Positions 1 through 8,525 of a DNA stretch of 64,000 nt are shown here, one piece after another. The stretch spans positions 124,001 to 188,000 of the forward strand of contig NZ_FNGY01000007.1 of the NCBI RefSeq assembly GCF_900103665.1. The letters run 5' to 3'. The translations under genes were made by a program, and so were the position numbers. This stretch comes from Pedobacter steynii. GTDB lineage: Bacteria; Bacteroidota; Bacteroidia; Sphingobacteriales; Sphingobacteriaceae. The first letter of the stretch is position 1. Each line of letters opens with the position of its first letter. Below the pieces are notes generated by a model. The model ran no database searches and was not told the origin of the DNA. It was given only the letters and a program-made list of their open reading frames with translations.

Positions 1-987
1 TGAAAAATTAGCAGCCATATCAATATTCCAGGTGGTATTGATTGCATTTGCAGCGGCATCTATTTTCAGAATTTTAGAGAGAGAGGTCGAGGTCGCCATA
101 TTTCCTACTGCTGAGAAATAAATATCTCCCGTCACTTCATCTCTGGAAACCAGAGGCGCATCATTAAACAGCCCGATGTTTGTTGCTCCGGTAAAAGAAC
201 TTACCGTAATGTGGCCTGTAGATTTATTAAATGCAGCTACATACACATTGTTGTCGGCCTGCACCACTTGTTTCAACGAATTGTAACTATTGCCAAACAA
301 GACATCAACAAAGATATAATCACCACGATCCAGGATCATTTTTGAGCCGATCAGTTTAGTCGACGCACTGGTTGTAATTGGGTTCGTTACATTGGTTGCT
401 GAAGGATTAAACACTGCGGAGAAATCAATCGCCGTATAACCAGCTGCAGTCATTGGCGTTGCCGTAGGGTTAAACCTGAAAACCTTTAACCGTTCTGCTG
501 CCGGTATGGCATCTGCATTGGTATAATAGGCAGTATCTGGTTTATATAAGGAAAAATTGATCTCGTTAGTTTGCATTAAGGGTGATCCCCCAAGATTAAA
601 GAAGGTCCCACTTTCAGCAACAGTTCCCGTTGAGGAAACGCTATACCGCTGAATCCCCCGGCTTCCTACGTTACTGCTGCTCAGCTTATAAAGGTAACTG
701 AATGCTGCCCGGCCTCCGACTGCGTAATTTACACCGAAACTCCCTGTTGCAGGGAAGGACAAGGTAGCAGGAAGCGTACCATAGCCATTGATCGCGCCAG
801 ACCAGTAAAGATCTCCTTTGCCTCCCCATACCACCCATGGGCCTGTAGGACTCGTAAAACTCGGCGCAGCAGCCATGCCGTTCAGCTTCAGCGAACCAGT
901 CTCATTAAAGGCTTTATCTTTTTTACAAGAGGCTAAAAACAAGGTTGCCGCGGTGGCAAACAGCGCAAATTGTGATTTTAAATTCAT
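1..987 (-). CDS. Surface lipoprotein, DUF4374-like, C-terminus cut by window edge
   Basis: The frame is open from the ATG at 985-987 to the window edge, so at least 329 residues are present and the C-terminus is missing. It starts with a lipoprotein signal: a hydrophobic stretch followed by FLASCKKD, with the acylated Cys at about residue 21. The body is rich in Ser, Thr, Gly and Asn and reads like a beta-propeller (YKPDTAYY, DNNVYVAAF, VTGDIYFSAVG). It starts 29 bases after the stop of the TonB receptor gene, so the two are probably cotranscribed. In Bacteroidota, DUF4374-type lipoproteins commonly accompany siderophore receptors. The DUF4374 assignment is inferred from this context and the overall pattern, not from a motif I can prove. 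Confidence 0.6.
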   Translation of the reverse strand, partial: MNLKSQFALFATAATLFLASCKKDKAFNETGSLKLNGMAAAPSFTSPTGPWVVWGGKGDLYWSGAINGYGTLPATLSFPATGSFGVNYAVGGRAAFSYLYKLSSSNVGSRGIQRYSVSSTGTVAESGTFFNLGGSPLMQTNEINFSLYKPDTAYYTNADAIPAAERLKVFRFNPTATPMTAAGYTAIDFSAVFNPSATNVTNPITTSASTKLIGSKMILDRGDYIFVDVLFGNSYNSLKQVVQADNNVYVAAFNKSTGHITVSSFTGATNIGLFNDAPLVSRDEVTGDIYFSAVGNMATSTSLSKILKIDAAANAINTTWNIDMAANFS

Positions 988-1016
988 AGTACTTGATTTT
1001 GGTTTTAATTGAACAT

Positions 1017-3275
1017 TTATTTATTTGTCGAAAGTTCCCATCGAAGTTTTACTGATACTGCCCTTCCGGGACGTTCCATATAAAAATTGTCAAACAACTT
1101 CTGTTGGGTCAGGTTATTCACTTGCAGGGAAATGCTGCATTTCGGATTTTCCATATAATGAATGAATCCAACGGTATAGTTTTGTTGTCCCAGGCGCCGA
1201 TCGCCGGGGATCCAGAAATTACGGGGTTGATAGTCTTTAGGATAAGGCTCAAATAAGCCCAGGTCTTCTGCCCCAGCGATCCAGTTGAACCGGTGCATAT
1301 AGTTCCAGTAGCCGTAAAATTCTGTCCTGCTCTTCTTTTGGAGGAGCTCATCAAACATCAGACGGAGCTGAAGATTTCCCAGGATTGGAGGCTGATCTGC
1401 CAGCCTGGACGGTTTATCTCCTTTAATCTCCAGTCCGAGGTCCTGCTTCACATCCATATAAGTTCCGTTTCCGGAGAGCATCAAAAATTTAAAGGGTTTG
1501 TACATTACTTCCATTTCGATTCCTTCGCTCGTCACGACCGTCCTGTTGGTGTAATAACTATAAGGAATATCCCTCACCAGCATGATTCTTCCATTGGTCC
1601 GCCGCGTAAAATAGTTTGCCGAAATATGGAAAGCACCCGCCTGTTGCGCTGCAGCGCTGTACTGAAACTGGAAATTATAATTATGGCTTTTTTCAGGCCT
1701 GATTCCGAAATTAGATTTCACATTATAAGAGTCCCCAAAAACTTCAAAATCATCCGGCATACGCACCGCATATTCGTAAGAAGCTTTAATCACCCATCGG
1801 GATGTTGGCCGGAAGCTGATTCCCTCCATCCAGCCCCAGGCGCCGGTAGAATCGCGAACGATTTTTTCAGATCCGGATCTTCCAATCGTAGAATAACCGG
1901 ATGTTTTCATTTGATATCTTTTTAGCGCGATCAGGTTTTCCAGTTTTTCATCCAGGAAACGGGAACGGAGGCCCAAAGCAGAGATGTGTTTCACATACTT
2001 TGAGGGAACGGTATACAAATCCAGTTCCCCATTCCGGGTTAATCCACCAAGGGTATCTGTCCCTAAACGGTCATTATGCGTATAAATATGGTTGAACTGA
2101 ACCTGATGGTTCGGCAGTACATCATACACCACATTAAACCTCAGGGTGTAAAAATTGTATTTAAGGTGCAGTGCATTACCTCCATAGAAAAACTCGCCAG
2201 GATGCCCTTTATCGCCCTGCAACTCCCCAAACCGGTTATAAACCAGGGACGAAGTATCTAAAAAAGTGGTTTTAATGCGGCTATACCCCAGAACTGTTCC
2301 GATCTTTAACTTCCCGGAAAGCAGGGATTTATCATGTTTCAACAGCTGACTAAAAGTTCTGTCATTATTGAAAGGGTGCATCGTCATTACGTCGTTTCTC
2401 CCATTGGATGGTATTCCAGGCAATTGCGGCAATTGCTTATAAAACTGAGATCCCAGAATGGTTAAACGAAGGTCATCCGCCCAGGATTTGTGCTTAAAGC
2501 CCAGATATATTTCCGCAACCGGGGCTTTCAGGATGTTGTTTCGAAAAGCACTGCGGATTGTATTGTCAAAAACCAGGTTATTATCCCCTGGAGAGATCCA
2601 GCCTACATCCCTTTTGTAATTGTTATCAGAATAGGTGTATGCCGCATTTATCCCCGCATAACCTCCATATTTTTTGAATGGCAGATAGCCGCTGATGGTT
2701 GCCCGGTGGGTGTTAAAGGAACCCAGTTCATAAGATGCTTCCAGCGTAGTAACAGCCGGTGTTCTGCTGACAAAATTAATCGCTCCACCCAGTGCATCTG
2801 CCCCAAGAGAAACCGGTAATGCGCCTTTATAGACCTCTATCCGGTCCAGCATATTGGAGGGAATGAGGGAAGGGTCGAAACTATGCCCATAAAAACTCAG
2901 CGGAATTCCATCTTTGAAAACTGCGATTGCTTTTCCATTCAGCCCGTTCAGGTTGATATTCACCGGGTCACCAAGGGCACCATCCCCTCTCAGCTTCACG
3001 CCCGGCACCCTGTTGAGCAATTCTACCAGATTCCCGCTTTGTCCATGAACCGCTTTCAGGTCGATGATCTCAATCGGCAATGGGGAATCTTTAAATTCCC
3101 GGATCACAGATTTCCCCTTGATGTTCACTTCTTTTAATCTATTGTGCCTTTTGGAAGTTGTGCTATCCTTTATTTTTTTTACTGGTTCCTGTGCCTTTAA
3201 TGCCTGATTCGAAAAAATCACCGCTCCTGTAACCATAAATAATAAGCCCATGATGCTGAGTAGCCGTTTTCCCAT
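1017..3275 (-). CDS. TonB-dependent outer membrane receptor (siderophore/metal type)
   Basis: A 752-residue protein with a signal peptide at about residues 1-29 (ending LKAQ). A plug domain follows at about 50-165, with the typical RVPGVKLRGDG, LNGLNGKAI, DRIEVYKGALPVSLGADALGGAINFVS segments. The rest is a 22-strand-type beta-barrel full of aromatic strands. There is no N-terminal carboxypeptidase-like domain and no SusD partner, so it is not of the SusC class. It is divergent from an AraC/PchR-like regulator and followed by a surface lipoprotein, a layout typical of siderophore or haem uptake. The ligand cannot be read from sequence. It is probably controlled by the divergent regulator through the repeats at 3338-3403. 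Confidence 0.9.
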   Translation of the reverse strand: MGKRLLSIMGLLFMVTGAVIFSNQALKAQEPVKKIKDSTTSKRHNRLKEVNIKGKSVIREFKDSPLPIEIIDLKAVHGQSGNLVELLNRVPGVKLRGDGALGDPVNINLNGLNGKAIAVFKDGIPLSFYGHSFDPSLIPSNMLDRIEVYKGALPVSLGADALGGAINFVSRTPAVTTLEASYELGSFNTHRATISGYLPFKKYGGYAGINAAYTYSDNNYKRDVGWISPGDNNLVFDNTIRSAFRNNILKAPVAEIYLGFKHKSWADDLRLTILGSQFYKQLPQLPGIPSNGRNDVMTMHPFNNDRTFSQLLKHDKSLLSGKLKIGTVLGYSRIKTTFLDTSSLVYNRFGELQGDKGHPGEFFYGGNALHLKYNFYTLRFNVVYDVLPNHQVQFNHIYTHNDRLGTDTLGGLTRNGELDLYTVPSKYVKHISALGLRSRFLDEKLENLIALKRYQMKTSGYSTIGRSGSEKIVRDSTGAWGWMEGISFRPTSRWVIKASYEYAVRMPDDFEVFGDSYNVKSNFGIRPEKSHNYNFQFQYSAAAQQAGAFHISANYFTRRTNGRIMLVRDIPYSYYTNRTVVTSEGIEMEVMYKPFKFLMLSGNGTYMDVKQDLGLEIKGDKPSRLADQPPILGNLQLRLMFDELLQKKSRTEFYGYWNYMHRFNWIAGAEDLGLFEPYPKDYQPRNFWIPGDRRLGQQNYTVGFIHYMENPKCSISLQVNNLTQQKLFDNFYMERPGRAVSVKLRWELSTNK

Positions 3276-3337
3276 TTTTATCCAATGACTTTAATAAATT
3301 ATCCGGGGCGAATCTAGCTGGATATTTAACCTGGCCG

Positions 3338-3372
3338 TTTACCAATTCCGATCTATTATTTACCAATTCGGA
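3338..3372. promoter_or_regulatory. Direct repeat, candidate AraC-type operator
   Basis: The 14-mer TTTACCAATTC[C/G]GA occurs at 3338-3351 and again at 3359-3372, differing at one base. The start-to-start distance is 21 bp, i.e. two helical turns. AraC-family dimers typically bind direct repeats with this spacing. The repeats lie 63-97 bases upstream of the TonB receptor start and face away from the divergent AraC-type gene. Function is inferred. Confidence 0.6.
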
Positions 3373-3374
3373 AC

Positions 3375-3403
3375 TTTTTATGACTTTTAGTTTGTCATAA
3401 AAA
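3375..3403. promoter_or_regulatory. Perfect 10-bp inverted repeat between receptor and regulator genes
   Basis: TTTTTATGAC (3375-3384) is followed after 9 bases by its exact complement GTCATAAAAA (3394-3403). It sits next to the direct repeats in the same divergent promoter region, so it may be a second operator, for example for a dimeric iron-responsive repressor. It does not match a classical Fur box, so the regulator is unknown. Confidence 0.5.
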
Positions 3404-3499
3404 TGTCTTATTTAGGATTCTCTCACCGGAGTCGGCTGGTAATACATAATTTAGAATAAGTATAAATAACACCCAAGAATCATCCCAACGAAACTCCTT

Positions 3500-4498
3500 A
3501 TGAAATTCAATCTCAATGCCGCTTCCTTTATGGAAGAATTGCATTACAACCAGTCAGATGCCCTCGTCATTACCTCAGGTACCGTTTTAGAAACCAAAGC
3601 CAGCTTCGAACATACTTTTGGGGACGTACGTTACAAAGAAATAAAACTCGGGATTGGAAACATCCTTGTTGGCGACTACCACATCAAAGAAGCCCTCCTT
3701 CTTTCAAGTGAGATGACAGAACCTACCATCGAAATGCATTTTAACCTTGGCAATGCCATCCGTATGGGCGAAGACGGCTTTGCCAGCACCGACATTTACG
3801 GAATGCGGCAAAACATCCTCGGCGTGCAAAAGGTCAAAGGTTTTGTAGAATTTGAAGCCGACACTTCCTATAAAACTTTCGACATTCACCTCTCTGTCGA
3901 CTTTGTTAAAAAATGGTACGGACAGAATAAAGTACTTGATCGTTTTATAGATGATTTTGAAAGAAACAGAACCAGTACCCTCTATCCTGATGCCATGCAC
4001 ATTACCCCGGATATGCAAAGGGTCATTAGCGAAATCAGCAACTGCCCTTATTCCGGATTCATGCAAAAAATATACCTGGAGGCAAAAATCCAGGAGCTCT
4101 TTATCCTCCAGCTGGACCTTTGTGAGTGCATGATGAACATTGGAAACCAATACAAGCAGGCCCTCAGCCCGGGAGATATTGAACGGATTCATGAAGCAAA
4201 ACGCTATATTGAAGAACACCTGAACCAACCAAAAACGATTATTGAACTTGCCCACCTCGTCGGCACCAATGAATCAAAATTAAAGCGGGGCTTTAAGCAG
4301 TTGTTTGGTACCACCGTGTTTGGGTACATGCAGCAAAGGCGGATGGAACAGGCCAGGAGAATGTTCATCGAGGAGAATAAGTCGGTGAGCGAGGTTGCCC
4401 TGTTTGTCGGCTATGCGAACCTTTCCAATTTCACCAATGCTTTTAAGGTCTATTTTGGCTTTCCTCCAACGATGTTGAAGAGCGGAATTCCTTATTAG
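3500..4498 (+). CDS. AraC family transcriptional regulator, PchR-like
   Basis: A 332-residue protein. About 220 N-terminal residues form a ligand/effector domain typical of PchR-like regulators (FDIHLSVDFVKKWYG around residue 135). The C-terminal ~100 residues carry the two AraC helix-turn-helix units: IIELAHLVGTNESKLKRGFKQLFG, then VSEVALFVGYANLSNFTNAFKVYFGFPP. PchR-type regulators sense ferric siderophores and activate the matching receptor gene. It is divergent from the TonB receptor gene, which is its likely target via the direct repeats in the 224-base intergenic region. Assignment to the AraC family is firm; the effector is inferred. Confidence 0.9.
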   Translation: MKFNLNAASFMEELHYNQSDALVITSGTVLETKASFEHTFGDVRYKEIKLGIGNILVGDYHIKEALLLSSEMTEPTIEMHFNLGNAIRMGEDGFASTDIYGMRQNILGVQKVKGFVEFEADTSYKTFDIHLSVDFVKKWYGQNKVLDRFIDDFERNRTSTLYPDAMHITPDMQRVISEISNCPYSGFMQKIYLEAKIQELFILQLDLCECMMNIGNQYKQALSPGDIERIHEAKRYIEEHLNQPKTIIELAHLVGTNESKLKRGFKQLFGTTVFGYMQQRRMEQARRMFIEENKSVSEVALFVGYANLSNFTNAFKVYFGFPPTMLKSGIPY

Positions 4499-4609
4499 TA
4501 TTGGTTTGTTGTAAACTGCTGTCTGTCGACCTTTCTACCCATTCTGTCGTCGTTTTCATTTTTGATTATTTAGCGCTGCTATCTTTAGGGAAAAAGCAAA
4601 AAACAACAC

Positions 4610-5131
4610 ATGAAAACACTTCTTTTTACGGCCTTTATTGCCGTTTTATTGGGCACAAAAGTTTCGGCACAACAGATCGATCCTCAAAGCAGAAAGGAAC
4701 TGGAGAAGGTGGTGGAAGATTTCAGCAGCAGCATTATAGAAAAGGATAGCGTCAAATTTTACCGGTTATTCCATGAAGCTCCTGTGGTTTGGATAGGTGT
4801 CGATAAAGAGAAAAGCCATTTGCATTTCCTTAGTAAGGATAAAAACCTGAAGAACAATTTCTTCAAAGACAGTCCTGCAGGTTTTATCCGGGGAATCCTG
4901 TCAGAACAGGGAGAGGAAGAAGAAAAGTTTTACAATGTAAAAATCGAGGGTGATGAACGCATTGCTGCCATCACCTTTGATTATAGCTATTGGAGCAATA
5001 AAAAGAAACAAAACTGGGGCAAGGAAAGCTGGGCCTTGATCAGGGCAAATGGACAATGGAAAATTACAAGCGTTCTGTTTTCCGTAGAGATGGAAAACAT
5101 TGCTCCGGAACCGCAGGGGCTACAGCGATGA
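4610..5131 (+). CDS. Exported SnoaL/NTF2-like fold protein
   Basis: A 173-residue protein with a signal peptide (about residues 1-20, ending VSAQQ). The rest reads as an NTF2-like cone: an N-terminal helix (RKELEKVVEDFSSSIIEKDSVKFYRLF), strands with WIGVDKE, and the closing strands ITFDYSYW, GKESWALIRANGQWKITSVLFSV. This is the pattern of DUF4440/SnoaL-like proteins, which bind or turn over small molecules; no catalytic set is obvious. Its last 12 bases overlap the convergent DUF1801 gene. Confidence 0.65.
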   Translation: MKTLLFTAFIAVLLGTKVSAQQIDPQSRKELEKVVEDFSSSIIEKDSVKFYRLFHEAPVVWIGVDKEKSHLHFLSKDKNLKNNFFKDSPAGFIRGILSEQGEEEEKFYNVKIEGDERIAAITFDYSYWSNKKKQNWGKESWALIRANGQWKITSVLFSVEMENIAPEPQGLQR

Positions 5132-5512
5132 TTTATTTTTTGTTTTTTCCAGGTTCTTTTGAACAAGGTGACGCACAATCTTTTGGATCAGCGCTAAGGG
5201 TATCGGGCGGTCCAAAGGGAACTGAACGGTTCCTTTACTTGTCTTATAGGGCTCAAAGTCGGCTTTAAATTCTTCAAGTGCTGTTGGGGCGGGATACAAT
5301 CCGATGTGCTTTTTAAAAGCCGCAAAATACACCAGGTTCTTTTTATTCAGGCGGAATGCCGGAATTGCATAACTGATCGTTTCTTCTGCATCCGGGACCA
5401 CTTCCTTTATCGTTTCCCTGATCTGTTCTAACAATGCCTGAACTTCCGCTGAAAAACCGGCAATATATTCCGTTATACTTGCCGCATGTTTATTGCTTTT
5501 TGTATTTTCCAT
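5120..5512 (-). CDS. DUF1801 / YdhG-like protein
   Basis: A 130-residue protein with the DUF1801 signature: a helix with EQIRETIKEVVPDAEETISYAIPAFRL, then NLVYFAAFKKHIGLYP and YKTSKGTVQFPLDRPIP. Members are small cytoplasmic proteins with a frataxin-like fold, annotated as iron chaperone-like in Bacillus. The SKGTVQFPLD motif is highly conserved in the family. It is convergent with the upstream gene, overlapping by 12 bases. Family assignment is confident; the biochemical role is not established. Confidence 0.85.
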   Translation of the reverse strand: MENTKSNKHAASITEYIAGFSAEVQALLEQIRETIKEVVPDAEETISYAIPAFRLNKKNLVYFAAFKKHIGLYPAPTALEEFKADFEPYKTSKGTVQFPLDRPIPLALIQKIVRHLVQKNLEKTKNKSSL

Positions 5513-5559
5513 AGCTTAAAGCTAAAATAAAAGTACGGGATAAAAAAGCGATCTGATCT

Positions 5560-6366
5560 TTACCAGTCTCTGGTACTTTCGATAATTTCCAAAGCCCGTT
5601 CTTCCTCCAATCCAGCATTTACAGCAATAGCTAACAGGCATTCATATAAGTCTTCCGCTTCCATTGTGCCTATAAAACCCAGCTTTTCATCCAGCTTATT
5701 CAGTGCAACAACAGCTTTTTTCAGCGCTTTATCAAGACCTTTCGGATTGGCATTTAGCTGAAGTGCAGTGATTACTTTTTCTGCTTTCAGGATATGATCA
5801 GGCTCTACTTCCTCTTTCCAGCTGTTAAAATATAGAGGCGTTATATTTTTACGTTTCGCATTTCTCTTCTTTTCCTCTTCCAGCAACGCCCAAAGCAGCA
5901 TTTGAAGAGACAAAGGCTGATGGGAAACCGTAATCTCGTCTTCGTTTTCGGTGCTTACTGCCGGAAGTACGAAGTCATAGATCAATGGCGGATTAAATGG
6001 CTCCGAAACCTTTGTATTGGCAAAAAACTGCAGTTTATACCGATCCTTATAATCATAATGCATCAGCTCGTCTGTAAAGCCGATATTGGGTTCGCTATTC
6101 CACATGCTGACATACAGCGCTGTTTTCTTCCAAAGGTAACGGGTTACATAGACTTTGCTCAGTTCCAATGCTTCAATTTCCACCGGCAGCGTTTTATACG
6201 TTTTTTCAAAAACGACCACAAAGTAGCCGAATTTATGTGCTTGATTATAGGGAGCCGGAAGATCTGTTGTAATGTGAATGACCTGCATAAAGAAAAACCT
6301 TTCGTTCAGTTCCACATAGAACAGGTCTCCTTTTTTAATGTCGCTTGCAGCGATGTCGTTTTGCAT
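5560..6366 (-). CDS. Hypothetical protein with Imm26-like N-terminal half
   Basis: A 268-residue cytoplasmic protein without signal peptide or membrane segments. The N-terminal ~120 residues (IKKGDLFYVELNERFFFMQVIH, FGYFVVVFEKTY, WKKTALYVSMWNSEPNIG) resemble the SH3-like start of Imm26-type proteins, which are found in immunity loci and alone. The C-terminal ~130 residues are helical and Lys/Glu-rich (NPKGLDKALKKAVVALNKLDE, AEDLYECLLAIAVNAGLEEERALEIIE), like other small domains that pair with it. There is no toxin gene next to it here. The Imm26 relation is a tentative reading. Confidence 0.45.
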   Translation of the reverse strand: MQNDIAASDIKKGDLFYVELNERFFFMQVIHITTDLPAPYNQAHKFGYFVVVFEKTYKTLPVEIEALELSKVYVTRYLWKKTALYVSMWNSEPNIGFTDELMHYDYKDRYKLQFFANTKVSEPFNPPLIYDFVLPAVSTENEDEITVSHQPLSLQMLLWALLEEEKKRNAKRKNITPLYFNSWKEEVEPDHILKAEKVITALQLNANPKGLDKALKKAVVALNKLDEKLGFIGTMEAEDLYECLLAIAVNAGLEEERALEIIESTRDW

Positions 6367-6501
6367 GGGCTTAACTCCTCTATTTTTTTAGGCCGGAACC
6401 TGTTAAACAAATATGGAATTTTTTCGTAAAAAAAACAGTTGGCAAAACAATCTTCATTCTTCTATCGTTATAAACCTGATTATAAAGGGAATTGGAGGAT
6501 T

Positions 6502-6873
6502 ATGAAGAACACGATTTATATTGTTGAAGACGATATTGACATTAGCTATATACTTGATTATTATTTAAGAGAAGAAGGATTCAATGTAGCTGTATTTGGA
6601 ACGGTAAGAGAATTCAGAAAAGCAATAAAATCATCCGTTCCCGATTTATTTCTTTTAGATGTCATGTTACCTGACGGAGATGGGATCACCGTTTGTAATC
6701 AGGTTAAATCCGACCCTAAGACTTCCTGGCTTCCTGTCATTATGATGTCCGCTCACCTTACCGATAAGTATAATATCGGTTGTTCGGCTGAAGAGTTTAT
6801 TCCCAAACCGTTCGACCTGGAAAGGCTCCTGAAGCGCATCAATTATCACCTGCACATTTCCGGGCCACATTAA
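6502..6873 (+). CDS. Single-domain response regulator (receiver only)
   Basis: A CheY-like receiver of 123 residues. Acidic pocket residues are in IYIVEDDIDIS, the phospho-acceptor Asp is at residue 53 (LFLLDVMLPDGDG), and the conserved Lys is at 102 (IPKPFD). There is no output domain, so it works through protein contacts. A longer frame opens at a TTG at 6439, but the ATG at 6502 has a good ribosome binding site (GGAGGA at 6494-6499), so I use 6502. No kinase gene is adjacent. It is followed by a clear terminator. Confidence 0.88.
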   Translation: MKNTIYIVEDDIDISYILDYYLREEGFNVAVFGTVREFRKAIKSSVPDLFLLDVMLPDGDGITVCNQVKSDPKTSWLPVIMMSAHLTDKYNIGCSAEEFIPKPFDLERLLKRINYHLHISGPH

Positions 6874-6891
6874 TGCCCGGGTAAAAAATAT

Positions 6892-6926
6892 GAAAAAAGG
6901 CTTGTCAGAAATGACAAGCCTTTTTG
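6892..6926. terminator. Bidirectional rho-independent terminator
   Basis: A 10-bp stem AGGCTTGTCA/TGACAAGCCT (6898-6907 and 6912-6921) with GAAA loop, flanked by an A-run on the left and a T-run on the right. It ends the receiver gene on the plus strand and the small lipoprotein gene on the minus strand. Confidence 0.85.
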
Positions 6927-6945
6927 TTATGATAATTAAACAGAA

Positions 6946-7320
6946 TTATCTTTTGCAATCGGCGGTCCAGGTGGCACCGTCTTTAATCACCAGCATTTTT
7001 AAGGTGCTGGCATCAATGGTGATTCCGGTAAGACCTGAGCCAATACTCACATAAGTGTTATCGCCTTTTTTCTCGAATTTCACACCTGTGATGTCCGGAA
7101 TGTTGCTTCCGAAATAAAAATTGTAGGTCTCTCCTACTTTACTCACCGTAATTTTTCCATCTGAACTGACAATGTTTGTCTCGCCTTTCTTATAAGAGAC
7201 ATCACCTTTGTAGGTACCTACAAAAAAGTCTTTCGTCGCCGGATCTGTGTCTTTCTTACAGGATACCATGATCGTCATCGCGATCATCAGCATACTGAAC
7301 ATTTGAATTGTCTTTTTCAT
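6946..7320 (-). CDS. Small lipoprotein of unknown function
   Basis: A 124-residue protein with a lipoprotein signal (MKKTIQMFSMLMIAMTIMVSCKKD, Cys at residue 21). The mature part is a small beta-rich domain beginning DFFVGTYKGDVSY and ending TWTADCKR. It resembles the many lipocalin-like small lipoproteins of Bacteroidota, but no family can be named with confidence. It is monocistronic, with the bidirectional terminator 20 bases beyond its stop. Confidence 0.75.
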   Translation of the reverse strand: MKKTIQMFSMLMIAMTIMVSCKKDTDPATKDFFVGTYKGDVSYKKGETNIVSSDGKITVSKVGETYNFYFGSNIPDITGVKFEKKGDNTYVSIGSGLTGITIDASTLKMLVIKDGATWTADCKR

Positions 7321-7381
7321 AGTGTAATTTTTAAATGTAACATACCTATTACAAAGACAATGCCAACGAAGCCAAATCCGG

Positions 7382-8413
7382 TTAAATATCTGCCTTGAAT
7401 AACAGCAATGGAAACCGGCTATGATAGGCCAGTTTCTTAGTCAGGCTACGATGAAACATGCTTTCGAAAAAGCCATAAACCTTTGGAACTGTAATCACCA
7501 GATCAGCCCCCTGCTGTTCAGCAAACTCCATAATTCCGGTCGCAATGTCCTCATGGTTTATGTAATGATATTCCGGTTCTTCCTTATCCCACAACTCGTG
7601 CAAATCGATCAGTTCCCCAATCGACTCCGGACTAAAACTTTCCTCATGATGGTCTACATTTAACACCAATAACTTCGCCCCTATTGTATTTACAAAGGTT
7701 TTAATCGCCAGGGCCGGGGTAGTATTGGAGACTTGCCGGAGGTCGCAGGCAAAAACCACCTTTTTAATGGTTTCAAAATTGGCTCCTGGAGGTACGATCA
7801 GAACCGGAGCGATACTTTCTTCAACCAAACGAATGGTATTACTCCCGATCAGCACTTTTTCAAGTTGATTCTTTCCCGTCGTCCCCGTAATCACCAGACC
7901 AATATCCTCCTGCGCTACCAGTGTATTTACAGCGCTAATTAATGATCTCTCATCGCTCCTTACCTCTACCTCCGTTCGTCCGGCAACGAGCCCCGACAAT
8001 TCCTTCTTTAACGCGGTCATTTCAATTGTGTTGGATGGCATCACTAAAGATTCATAAGAATGGTACAAGATCATTTTGGTGGTCTGCAGCTGATGGGTCA
8101 GTTTCGCGGCATAGTCAGCAGCATTCAAAGAAGATTCAGAAAAATCCAGAAGTACCAACATCGTTTTCACCCCATAAATCTCCACTAACCGGGCATCTAT
8201 GGACTGTTCCAGCGATTCAAAATCAATGTCAGAAAGGTTTCTTGAACCCCGCTGGATAATTGTCCAGTTCCCCTCAATACTACGTTTTAACCTGATCGGT
8301 TCAGGCTCCCTCGTGATCATTTCAACTTTAAACTGTTGGTGATGGTCAAAAGCGGTAACAATTGCAGCCAGATCCAGACTACCTGCTTTAAATTTCACAG
8401 AAAATGTTTCCAT
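7382..8413 (-). CDS. Universal stress protein, two tandem Usp domains
   Basis: A protein of about 343 residues. An N-terminal ~90-residue extension is followed by two UspA-like domains. The first begins MLVLLDFSESSLNAADYAA and carries the nucleotide-binding motif GTTGKNQLEKVLIGSNT (G-2x-G-9x-G-S). The second, degenerate domain begins KVVFACDLRQV and ends TKKLAYHSRFPLLLF. The longer ATG at 8428 lacks a good ribosome site. The ATG at 8413 has GAGGGGAG five bases ahead, so it is preferred. It is a paralog of 13653-14492, and both end in a shared GFFE-[KS]-[ML]-FHRSLTKK motif. It probably acts in stress or stationary-phase survival. Confidence 0.88.
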   Translation of the reverse strand: METFSVKFKAGSLDLAAIVTAFDHHQQFKVEMITREPEPIRLKRSIEGNWTIIQRGSRNLSDIDFESLEQSIDARLVEIYGVKTMLVLLDFSESSLNAADYAAKLTHQLQTTKMILYHSYESLVMPSNTIEMTALKKELSGLVAGRTEVEVRSDERSLISAVNTLVAQEDIGLVITGTTGKNQLEKVLIGSNTIRLVEESIAPVLIVPPGANFETIKKVVFACDLRQVSNTTPALAIKTFVNTIGAKLLVLNVDHHEESFSPESIGELIDLHELWDKEEPEYHYINHEDIATGIMEFAEQQGADLVITVPKVYGFFESMFHRSLTKKLAYHSRFPLLLFKADI

Positions 8414-8525
8414 AATAACTCCCCTCATCTCTATTTGTTATCATATAAACAAACCGCCCGGATAAGAGTTTCCAACCTATTGCATTTTGGTAAACCTATT
8501 CTTCTGCGAAGTGTTTTACAGGTAT

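Noticed and set aside
1293..1925. 210-codon plus-strand frame inside the TonB receptor gene
   Set aside because: It is antisense to a well-supported receptor, has no family-like features and no upstream site, and disappears as a shadow of codon bias.
6439..6501. Extended N-terminus of the receiver protein from a TTG
   Set aside because: The internal ATG at 6502 has a strong ribosome site and starts directly at the receiver fold.
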